Source of the DNA: DATDMG01 sp036518955
GTDB lineage: Bacteria > Actinomycetota > Actinomycetes > Actinomycetales > Kineosporiaceae
Assembly: GCA_036518955.1 (NCBI GenBank)
Contig: DATDMG010000188.1
Span: forward strand, 1-6,860
Direction of reading: 5' to 3'
Length of the DNA stretch: 6,860 nucleotides
In this document: piece by piece, positions 1 to 4,514 of the stretch
Numbering within the stretch: the stretch's first letter is position 1
Layout of the letters: each line of letters opens with the position of its first letter
Notes under the pieces: model-generated
The model's database searches: none
What the model was told of the DNA's origin: nothing
What the model saw: only the letters and a program-made list of their open reading frames with translations
Translations under genes and position numbers: made by a program

Positions 1-195
1 GCCTGCACTGCCGTCCCGGAGGCTTGGCCCTAGCCCTTGACAGCCCTCGCCCGGCGGAGTCCCTGTCAACGCTTCGCCACGCCCTCACGGGACGTCGAGA
101 CATGACCCACCCGGAAGATCCGGACGAACGCCGAGAACGGACGGGTTGTGCTGGGGCCCATCGTTGGAACGAGGCATACCCGTTACCGTCGTCAA

Positions 196-232
196 TCGAT
201 GGGAGGCCGACGGCCAGGTGACGTGCCATCGA
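196..232. repeat. Nested dyad upstream of the small peptide gene
   Basis: A perfect 7-bp inverted repeat, TCGATGG (196-202) and CCATCGA (226-232), encloses a second dyad, GGCC-GAC-GGCC (205-215). It ends 42 bases before the ATG of the 42-codon peptide gene. It could be an operator or an RNA structure in the 5' leader. The arms are seen directly; any role is inference, and a 7-bp dyad can arise by chance in DNA this GC-rich. Confidence 0.35.
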
Positions 233-262
233 CATGAGTAGTCGTTGATGCCCGGATCGAGG

Positions 263-268
263 AAAGGG
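263..268 (+). promoter_or_regulatory. Ribosome binding site of the 42-codon peptide gene
   Basis: AAAGGG lies 6 bases before the ATG at 275. An in-frame ATG at 248 has no purine-rich stretch upstream, so this site fixes the start at 275. The segment running into the start codon resembles that of the methyltransferase gene at 5810 (AAGGGA, then TCGCC, then the start codon and a Cys-free basic second residue codon beginning CG). Confidence 0.55.
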
Positions 269-274
269 ATCGCC

Positions 275-403
275 ATGCGCGACAGGAACAGCCAGCCCCA
301 GAATAACTCCGCGGTGACGGGTCAGGTGCAGGTTCTCGCCGATGAGGACCTGGAGCTGCTCTCGGGCACCTCCGGCGGTAACGGGAGAACGCACTGCTGC
401 TGA
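275..403 (+). CDS. Small RiPP-like precursor peptide, 42 aa
   Basis: This encodes a 42-residue peptide with a polar N-terminus (MRDRNSQPQNN), a middle segment VQVLADEDLELLSG (residues 18-31) and a short tail TSGGNGRTHCC (residues 32-42). The middle matches the general pattern of double-glycine-type RiPP leaders (Leu-x-x-Glu-Asp-Leu-x-x-Leu-Ser-Gly); cleavage after Ser30-Gly31 would release an 11-residue core. The core has three dehydratable residues (Thr32, Ser33, Thr39) and two C-terminal cysteines (Cys41, Cys42), as a lanthipeptide substrate would; planosporicin, as I recall it, also ends in a Ser-His-Cys-Cys motif. Of the 41 codons after ATG, 35 end in G or C, far above the flanking DNA, and a good ribosome binding site lies 6 bases upstream. 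No LanB, LanC, LanM, protease or exporter is visible nearby, so it is an orphan here. It could also be a non-RiPP small protein; the class assignment is inference. Confidence 0.6.
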   Translation: MRDRNSQPQNNSAVTGQVQVLADEDLELLSGTSGGNGRTHCC

Positions 404-820
404 AAGCAGGAACAGGTGTGGAGCCCTCGCCGCGAGACCGATCAGGATTCTCGCCGCGAGGGCCAGCCCTCACGTCCGGGTGCGCGGACCCCGGAGATTC
501 TCCTCGAGCAGGGCATCGGGTTGCCGAACCCGGACCTGGAAAGAAGTCCATCGACTCGGGCAGCACGCCGTCACAGGCCGAGATGCATTGAATAGACTCA
601 GGGGGTATGGCGGGGGCGGGCGTGCTCTCCGATTGCCCACGTGGAAGTCGCCCGGATGGGAAGCGCTATGCTCGAACGGATCCGGACGCCGTATCCGGTC
701 GGTGGCGTAGGCAGAGTCCGGCGCAGAGGATCACTATCACGAGGTCGTCGCAACTGCGCCTGGTGCGCACGAAGCAGCCTTCTGAGGGCGGGCGCAGCAG
801 CGGGCTGGCGACGCTGAGGC
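404..820. other. Region without a convincing gene after the peptide gene
   Basis: I see no recognisable protein here. An open frame at 416-595 (+, GTG start, 59 codons) continues in the same frame as the peptide gene after its TGA. It contains a plausible segment TPEILLEQGIGLPNPDLE, but only about two thirds of its codons end in G/C and it has only a weak AGG upstream. A minus-strand frame at about 670-825 has a hydrophobic patch but no ribosome binding site. Both may be remnants. The clearest structure is the hairpin at 423-463. Confidence 0.4.
423..463. repeat. Paired CTCGCCGCGAG palindromes forming a long hairpin
   Basis: The 11-bp odd palindrome CTCGCCGCGAG occurs twice, at 426-436 and 450-460, with centres exactly 24 bp apart. 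Because each copy is itself palindromic, the pair also forms a larger inverted repeat: 14-base arms at 423-436 and 450-463 pair with only the central base mismatched, around a 13-base loop. It starts 19 bases after the stop codon of the 42-codon peptide gene. It could act as a terminator or processing stem for that transcript, though no U-tract follows, or as a double operator. Confidence 0.6.
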
Positions 821-997
821 TCACGACGGAGCGTTCGGCGTTGCGGCAGCGCAGGTCGCGAGTTCGAGCCCGATCAGGAACAGGAAGGCCAGGAGGGCGA
901 GGGTTCCCAGGGCGCAGGTGACGCGAAGGACGGTAGGGGCCACAGGGAGGCGATCGCAGAGACCGGAGAAGGGCCGTGCGAGGCTGTGGCCTGCTAC
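821..997 (-). pseudogene. Transporter-like membrane protein remnant (MFS-like)
   Basis: Read on the minus strand and ending at a TGA at 823-821, this stretch encodes a segment resembling the cytoplasmic loop and following helix of a major facilitator superfamily permease: ARPFSGLCDRL, a few residues, then a hydrophobic helix VLRVTCALGTLALLAFLFL. Family members commonly carry a RP-x-G-G-x-x-x-DRL loop at this place. Most codons end in G/C, supporting a coding past. There is no start codon or ribosome binding site, and the frame dies shortly after the helix, so only a short fragment of a protein normally around 400 residues remains. Identification rests on motif resemblance alone. Confidence 0.38.
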
Positions 998-1075
998 GGA
1001 AGGCTCAGATCACCGGCACGACCGGTCTCCGGAGGCGGGAGCACCGCCGAGGCCCATGACCTGGTCCTGGTGAGC

Positions 1076-1459
1076 TCAGACCGGGACGATATCGATCAGG
1101 TCTTCGAGTTCGCGCAGGTCCTCCGCGTTGCGGGTGTACAGGGTGGCCGCGTGGGCGTGCGCCGTGGCTGCGATGAGGAGATCCATCACGCGGCTGCATG
1201 GCTGACGGCCGCGGCCGGCTATTCTGGCAGCAACGCGTCCGTAACTGTCTGCGACAGCCTCGTCGACCGGCAGGGGGTCGAACCGCTTCTGGAGGCCGGT
1301 GAGCCGGGCCAGGCGGATGGCCCGGGCGTCACCGGACGTGGCTACCAGGACGCCGTAGCTGAGCTCGGCCAGGCTGACGACGCTGATCGCCAACTGCCCG
1401 GGCAGTGGCTGCACGTCTGAAGCGATCAACACGCTGGTGTCCAGCACTCCTCGACTCAC
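1076..1459 (-). CDS. vapC: VapC-type PIN-domain toxin (ribonuclease)
   Basis: This 127-residue PIN-domain protein is the toxin of a type II toxin-antitoxin pair. Such toxins are Mg2+-dependent endoribonucleases cutting tRNA or rRNA when freed from the antitoxin. The acidic metal-binding set is present: Asp7 in VLDTSVLI, Glu32 in SLAELSYG, Asp93 in RVMDLLIAA and Asp114 in YTRNAEDL, so the active site looks complete. Length fits the family. The chosen start is the GTG at 1459, 5 bases after GGGAG and 16 bases after the antitoxin stop codon; the longer open frame up to 1591 runs antisense-free but over the antitoxin gene and has no homology there. It is the second gene of the operon, so antitoxin is made first, and expression is probably controlled by the antitoxin or the complex at the promoter above 1724. 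The fold is clear; the RNA target cannot be predicted. Confidence 0.92.
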   Translation of the reverse strand: MSRGVLDTSVLIASDVQPLPGQLAISVVSLAELSYGVLVATSGDARAIRLARLTGLQKRFDPLPVDEAVADSYGRVAARIAGRGRQPCSRVMDLLIAATAHAHAATLYTRNAEDLRELEDLIDIVPV

Positions 1460-1475
1460 TGGGACTCCCACGGGT

Positions 1476-1724
1476 CTACGGGGGAGGCACCAGGAGTTCG
1501 CGATCGGTCTCCCAGTCGTCGTCCATGGGCTCGCGGAACAGATCCTTGATGTCTTGCCAACTGCGCCATGCCCGAGGGGCAACGGGGCCAAGGACTGCGG
1601 CCGGCCGGCCCAGGACTGCGGCCGGCCGGCCCGCTACCGTGATCGTCAGGCGTTCGCCCGCCTCGGCACGGCGAACCAGGTCGCTCGCGTTCTGGCGCAT
1701 TTCCCGGAGGCCGACCTCGTCCAT
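1476..1724 (-). CDS. vapB: Phd/YefM-family antitoxin with an internal duplication
   Basis: This 82-residue protein is the cognate antitoxin of the PIN toxin that follows it. Its N-terminal half has the Phd/YefM DNA-binding fold pattern (GLREMRQNASDLVRRAEAGE, then LTITVAGRPAAVLG). The C-terminal half (SWQDIKDLF, then an acidic DDDWETDRELL) is the part expected to wrap the toxin and block its active site. The ATG at 1724 is preferred over a TTG four codons upstream because GGGAG lies 5 bases before it, the same arrangement as in the toxin gene. The unusual feature is that residues GRPAAVL are present twice in a row, lengthening the strand-loop that joins the DNA-binding and toxin-binding halves by 7 residues; family members as I recall them have one copy. 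The frame is kept, so the protein is probably still made. The vapB symbol is used for its place beside vapC; the fold is Phd/YefM. Confidence 0.88.
   Translation of the reverse strand: MDEVGLREMRQNASDLVRRAEAGERLTITVAGRPAAVLGRPAAVLGPVAPRAWRSWQDIKDLFREPMDDDWETDRELLVPPP
1591..1632. repeat. Perfect 21-bp tandem duplication inside the antitoxin gene
   Basis: Two identical 21-base units, 1591-1611 and 1612-1632, lie head to tail with no mismatch and stop matching immediately outside. Each contains GGCCGGCC within a GC-only run, a likely site for replication slippage. As 21 is a multiple of 3, seven codons are added without a frameshift. Confidence 0.98.
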
Positions 1725-1757
1725 CTCGGCTCCCAAGCACGCTCATATGCAGCTGCG

Positions 1758-1773
1758 GTAGCACAAGTGCCAC
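1758..1773. promoter_or_regulatory. Candidate operator of the toxin-antitoxin operon
   Basis: GTAGCAC (1758-1764) and GTGCCAC (1767-1773) form a 16-bp palindrome with one mismatched pair and a 2-base centre. It starts 34 bases upstream of the antitoxin ATG, where antitoxin operators commonly lie. A second perfect 8-bp palindrome, GCAGCTGC, is next to it at 1749-1756. No convincing -35/-10 pair was found, so promoter placement is uncertain. Confidence 0.35.
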
Positions 1774-1992
1774 GTTGATGTCTGCGGTCGGCCGATGTGC
1801 CGCCGGGCGCCTGCTGCGCCTGCCTGCCGACGGCTGGGGTGCGTTGTGCCTGGGGGTGTTCGGCGTGCTGTCCGTCGGAAGGATGGCAGGGCGCGGTGTT
1901 GTCCCGTCCTGCGGCGGCGGCCGTCGCGGGCCCGGGGGTGGAGGACTTGCCGTGATCGGGGTGGCGGGCGTCCTGGTCGGGTAGCGATCTGA
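1774..1992. other. Intergenic stretch between the two minus-strand operons
   Basis: I see no supported gene. A plus-strand frame at about 1778-1984 includes a hydrophobic run (GALCLGVFGVLSV) and a second near its end, which might be a remnant of a membrane protein, but it has no ribosome binding site and no family resemblance. The frame crossing here on the minus strand is a shadow of the SRPBCC gene. A 6-bp dyad, CTGATC and GATCAG (1989-2007), overlaps the SRPBCC stop codon but is too weak to call a terminator. Confidence 0.4.
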
Positions 1993-2478
1993 TCAGGAGG
2001 CGATCAGGTTGTCGATCTGGTTGATCGCCAGCGAGGCGCCCTCGACGATGCCCATGTCCAGTACCTGCTGCAGTGCCCCCGCGGAGGCGTACGTGCTCAC
2101 GTAGACGGCGCGGGTGCCCCCGTCGTGCTCGACGAAGGTGAAGTCGTTCTTGGATACCGGCATCTCGGGTAGCGGGTTGAAGTCCAGGTCGGCGAAGCCG
2201 TCGTCGAAGGTGAAGCCATGCGGTTCGTCGACGGTGGTGATCAGCCAGTAGCCGGCGTGCTTGTCGCCTTCCGGTCCGGTCATGTAGTAGGTCGTTCGAC
2301 CGCCGGGGACCAGGTCGTGGTCCACCACGGTCGCGGGGTAGCTGGGCGGTCCCCACACCTTCTCCAGTTGGCGCGGGTCGGCGTAGATCTGCCAGATCCG
2401 CCGCACGGGTGCGGCGAAGTCGGCGGTGATGGTCAGGGTGAGGGTGTCCAGGTCGTGCTGGACGTCGGTCACGGGCAC
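1993..2478 (-). CDS. SRPBCC / AHSA1-domain protein
   Basis: This 161-residue protein consists of one START-like SRPBCC domain of the AHSA1 (Aha1 C-terminal-like) type, a helix-grip fold with a deep hydrophobic pocket for a small ligand. Recognisable blocks run in order: FAAPVRRIWQIYADPRQLEKVWGPP near residues 21-45 (the usual VWxxWTDPexlxxWWGP-like region), the strand VPGGRTTYYMTGPEG (57-71), the FDDGFAD turn (91-97), and a C-terminal helix from about residue 133. The GTG at 2478 is the start: AGGAGG lies 7 bases upstream inside the preceding repressor gene, whose last 10 bases overlap this gene. Proteins of this kind are regularly co-transcribed with an ArsR-type repressor; the ligand and cellular role are generally unknown. 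It is cytoplasmic, with no signal peptide or membrane segment. The long frame upstream to 2874 lies over the repressor gene and is not part of it. Confidence 0.93.
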   Translation of the reverse strand: MPVTDVQHDLDTLTLTITADFAAPVRRIWQIYADPRQLEKVWGPPSYPATVVDHDLVPGGRTTYYMTGPEGDKHAGYWLITTVDEPHGFTFDDGFADLDFNPLPEMPVSKNDFTFVEHDGGTRAVYVSTYASAGALQQVLDMGIVEGASLAINQIDNLIAS

Positions 2479-2840
2479 GGTCGGTCCTCCTGCGGGGGGT
2501 CGGATGCGCTGTCGAGTTCGGCGGCGATGAGTGCGTCGATGCGGGCGATGCGACCTCGCCAGACGTGTTCGAGTTCGGTGAGCATGGCTGCCACGGAGCG
2601 CACCGCCTGCACGTCGCCGCTGGCCAGTTGCTCGCGGCCGCTGCGTCTCTTGGTCAGCAGGCCGGCCTTCTCCAGCACGCCGACATGCTTCTGGACGGCG
2701 GCGAAGCTCATCTCGTACTTCGCCGCCAGCTGGGACACGGAGTGCTCCTCGGCCAGCACGCGACGCAGGATGTCGCGCCGGGTGCGGTCGGCGAGCGCGT
2801 GGAAGAGGGCGTCGACCTTGTCCTTGTCGACCTCGTCCAC
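2469..2840 (-). CDS. ArsR-family winged-helix repressor
   Basis: This 123-residue protein is an ArsR-like transcriptional regulator of the kind paired with SRPBCC proteins. Residues 8-30 (KVDALFHALADRTRRDILRRV) match the start of the ArsR fold, the recognition helix lies at about 35-62 (VSQLAAKYEMSFAAVQKHV then LEKAGLL), and the wing is KRRSGREQ (64-71). It lacks the ELCVCDL cysteine motif of classical metal-sensing members, so metal sensing is not supported. The GTG at 2840 is the chosen start; no ribosome binding site precedes it, and the promoter geometry puts the predicted transcription start at this very G, so the mRNA is probably leaderless. A palindrome inside that promoter suggests autorepression. 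The 3' end overlaps the SRPBCC gene by 10 bases, implying translational coupling. The residues after about 112 (SASDPPQEDRPCP) look like an unstructured tail. Confidence 0.93.
   Translation of the reverse strand: MDEVDKDKVDALFHALADRTRRDILRRVLAEEHSVSQLAAKYEMSFAAVQKHVGVLEKAGLLTKRRSGREQLASGDVQAVRSVAAMLTELEHVWRGRIARIDALIAAELDSASDPPQEDRPCP
2486..2491 (-). promoter_or_regulatory. Ribosome binding site of the SRPBCC gene
   Basis: AGGAGG lies inside the last codons of the ArsR gene, 7 bases before the GTG at 2478. It decides between that GTG and a second in-frame GTG at 2472, which would be 13 bases away. Confidence 0.85.
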
Positions 2841-2874
2841 ACGCCAAACCTACAACCGAATGGTTGTTTGTCAA
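2840..2874 (-). promoter_or_regulatory. Promoter of the ArsR-SRPBCC operon, probably leaderless
   Basis: On the minus strand a consensus -35 box TTGACA (2874-2869) is followed after 16 bases by TAGGTT (2852-2847) as -10 box. Counting the -10 box end as -7, position +1 is base 2840, the G of the GTG start codon. Absence of a ribosome binding site agrees with a leaderless transcript, which is common in actinomycetes. The boxes are seen; the start site is inferred. Confidence 0.7.
2852..2867. promoter_or_regulatory. Palindromic operator within the ArsR promoter
   Basis: ACAACC-GAAT-GGTTGT is a perfect 6-bp-arm palindrome filling the spacer between the -35 and -10 boxes. A dimeric repressor bound here would block RNA polymerase, giving negative autoregulation of the operon. 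Palindromes of similar ACAACC/GGTTGT type are what I would expect for the ArsR members paired with SRPBCC proteins; the binding itself is inference. Confidence 0.65.
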
Positions 2875-3090
2875 GTGGTTAGGTGATGACCATGACGACC
2901 GACCTGGCGGCCGCGCTGACGCAGCTGCCGCTCTCGCGTCGAGACGTGGCAGGTGCCCCGGTCAGGAGGAAGGGCCACCTCCGCGTCGGTGCGCCAATCC
3001 GCCCCCCACCCCAGCGTCTCGTCGTCTCGCGAGGTCGAGGACCAACGACGCAGCCGGGTCGAGCGGGCCGCCAGGGCCGACCACTCACGC
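2875..3090. other. Divergent region upstream of ArsR, no intact gene
   Basis: A plus-strand ATG at 2886 starts a sensible-looking MTMTTDLAAALTQLPLSRRDV, possibly the beginning of a gene once divergent from the repressor. From about 2960 the frame turns into an Arg/Pro/Gly-rich stretch with no protein character. The frame happens to stay open into the esterase remnant, but the stretch between is not esterase-like. The minus-strand frames here also show no family resemblance. Confidence 0.4.
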
Positions 3091-3261
3091 TCAGGCCTGG
3101 ACGTCACACCCCCGAGGATGACCCCACGCCCCTCCATGGCCGGCTGCGGGCGTGGCGGCGGCGGGGTAGGCGCGGGCGAGATAGTCGCAAGCCCGTTCGG
3201 CGCCGTCCGGAGCGAACGTGTAGTACTTCCTCCGGGGTCGTCCGGCCCGAGGCCGGCGTCG
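3091..3261 (-). pseudogene. PadR-like regulator, C-terminal remnant
   Basis: On the minus strand, ending at a TGA at 3093-3091, the segment GRPRRKYYTFAPDGAER followed by ACDYLARAYPAA resembles the wing and start of the last helix of PadR-family winged-helix regulators, where G-R-x-R-K-Y-Y-x-L-T-x-x-G is typical. The DNA-recognition helix region that should lie upstream is absent: above about 3261 the opposite strand carries an esterase fragment. So this looks like the 3' end of a regulator gene cut off by a rearrangement. Identification rests on one motif of about 17 residues. Confidence 0.42.
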
Positions 3262-3911
3262 GGGGTCGGTCTGCGGGTGTGGGTGTGGCTGCCCCCGCAG
3301 TACGACCAGGCCGGCTACGCCCGCACCGCGTTCCCGGCGCTGCGGCCGGACGGTTGACCCCGTTCGTGTTCGTGATGCCGGAGATGCAGCCGGGCGAACG
3401 CCGGGACACCGAATGCGCGGACCTGCCCGGCCAGCCCAAGATCGGGACCTTCCTCGGGGTGGACGTGCGGCGCATGATCCTGGACAACGTCCGGGTCCTG
3501 CCCGACCGCACCGGCTGGGCGGCCGCCGGGGCGTCCGCGGGCGCGTACTGCGCTGCACGGGTGGTGTTCAACCACCCGGACCAGTACGCCGCGGTGGTCA
3601 GCATCGCCGGGTACTTCACGGTCGAGACCCCTCTGCCGGGGCACGACGACCCGGCGGTCCGGGCGCAGGATCCGGCCGCGATCGCCGCCGCCAGGCCGCC
3701 GGCGGTCTCGGTGCTGCTGTGGGCCGGCGGCCGCCACGGAGCCGACCTGCGCGACGCCCGCAGCTTCCTGACCCGGATCCGGCCGCCCACCAGCGCCGAA
3801 CTGCGGATCCTGCCCGACGGGCGTCACCTGACCAGCGACTTCGCCAAGATGATGCCTGAAAGCCTGACCTATCTCAGCAAGCACCTCGCTCACCCGGACA
3901 CCTTCCCCTGA
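3262..3911 (+). pseudogene. Alpha/beta-hydrolase esterase (esterase D / antigen 85-like), disrupted
   Basis: This is the remnant of a putative esterase of the PF00756 type. The 5' piece, read in the frame ending at a TGA at 3355-3357, gives GLRVWVWLPPQYDQAGYART, the usual opening strand and PPxYD motif. The rest is read in the +2-shifted frame from about 3345: RLTPFVFVMPEMQPG, then the nucleophile elbow GASAGAYCA with Ser at 3534-3536, and the catalytic His in DGRHLTSD (3825-3827). Between FPAL and AAGRLTP, intact relatives as I recall them have roughly 20-30 more residues containing the oxyanion-side HG-like motif; these are missing, and the deletion shifts the frame. No signal peptide or N-terminal membrane region is left. 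An open frame from 2883 spans everything, but its N-terminal half is not esterase-like, so a functional enzyme is unlikely. A misassembly could give the same picture. Confidence 0.72.
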
Positions 3912-3918
3912 CGCGCTC

Positions 3919-3951
3919 CATGCCCTCGGTCGTCGCGGCGCCCAGGGCGTG
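3919..3951. terminator. Weak hairpin after the esterase remnant
   Basis: CATGCCCT (3919-3926) and AGGGCGTG (3944-3951) pair over 8 bases with one G-U pair around a 17-base loop, starting 8 bases after the stop codon. No U-tract follows. It is a possible terminator, only weakly supported. Confidence 0.22.
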
Positions 3952-4514
3952 ACCGTGCGTCCACGATCATCGAAAGGCCGGCCCAGCCTCCGCGACAGCC
4001 TGCGGTCCGCCCGAGGGCGCAGCCGGTGGCACGGCCGATGGCGCGGTGAACCGGGACGCCGTGGCGGTCAGACGAGCCGAGCACGCAGCCCGGTACCCAC
4101 GATCCGCGACGACCGCGCCGGACGGCCGGGGCTGGGTTTCGTGTCCAGCCAGGGCGAAGGACGTGACCGTCGTCCGGACGGGGATGACGCCGAGGGAGGG
4201 GAACAGGAGGACATGAGGCGCAGGACTCCCCTGGCCTGGCTGGAACGGCCCCCGCAAAACACCTCCTAAATTTCCAATCCAAGAGCCGAAATCGCGGATC
4301 AGGATCCCAGGTGGGCATCGCCGGTACCGTCAGGAAAAGCGATCAGACGGCCAGAACACCTGTGGCGCATACCTTCGGTAACCTGGCGCGGGGTGAAGTG
4401 TTGACCTCACCAGGGGCACTGTCGAAGCTGTGCAAATCATACACCCCGGGTGACCGAGGTGACACCGGCTGGTAAATCGGTCCGCCTGCACACCATCATG
4501 CGGGAAGGTTGGGC
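3952..4514. other. Intergenic region before the solute-binding protein remnant
   Basis: Nothing here is recognisable. The part from about 4260 to 4450 is less GC-rich than its surroundings. TTGACC at 4401 resembles a -35 box but no -10 box follows at proper spacing. Two plus-strand frames, GTG 4046 (56 codons) and ATG 4213 (18 codons, AGGAGG only 2 bases upstream), were considered and not supported. Confidence 0.35.
3967..4257 (-). CDS. Possible small unknown protein with TTG start
   Basis: This 96-codon frame on the minus strand starts at TTG 4257 with AGGAGG (4267-4262) only 4 bases upstream, the strongest ribosome binding site in the region. Roughly three quarters of its codons end in G/C, lower than the intact genes here. 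The protein would contain VLLFPSLGVIPVRTTVTSF and then an Ala/Pro-rich tail; I recognise no domain, signal peptide or membrane segment. It may be a remnant, or a chance frame beside a chance Shine-Dalgarno sequence. Confidence 0.22.
   Translation of the reverse strand: MRGPFQPGQGSPAPHVLLFPSLGVIPVRTTVTSFALAGHETQPRPSGAVVADRGYRAACSARLTATASRFTAPSAVPPAAPSGGPQAVAEAGPAFR

Noticed and set aside
37..69. TTGACAG/CTGTCAA inverted repeat, considered as a promoter or operator
   Set aside because: TTGACA has no -10 box at 16-18 bases, the 19-base loop is long and no gene follows closely.
101..130. Segment MTHPEDPD resembling DMTHPDGPD of the methyltransferase N-terminus (5862-5890), possibly a duplicated fragment
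   Set aside because: The match covers only about 17 bases and nothing before or after aligns with the methyltransferase, so chance is more likely.
192..566. A 124-codon minus-strand frame opposite the small peptide gene
   Set aside because: Ser/Arg/Pro-rich composition without motifs or ribosome binding site; it is the complement of the peptide gene region.
1460..1591. N-terminal extension of the toxin
   Set aside because: It overlaps the antitoxin gene, has no PIN homology, and a GGGAG-spaced GTG exists at 1459.
1646..2356. A 236-codon minus-strand frame
   Set aside because: It lies out of frame over the SRPBCC and antitoxin genes and has the Arg/His/Gly-rich look of a shadow frame.
1993..2874. 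A 293-codon minus-strand frame as one long SRPBCC protein
   Set aside because: Its first 130 or so codons overlap the ArsR gene in another frame and are low-complexity; AGGAGG places the start at 2478.
2883..3911. One 342-codon plus-strand frame read as a complete esterase
   Set aside because: Only the part after about 3345 is esterase-like. The N-terminal half is Arg/Pro/Gly-rich, the true esterase opening motif lies in another frame at 3262-3340, and no signal peptide is present.
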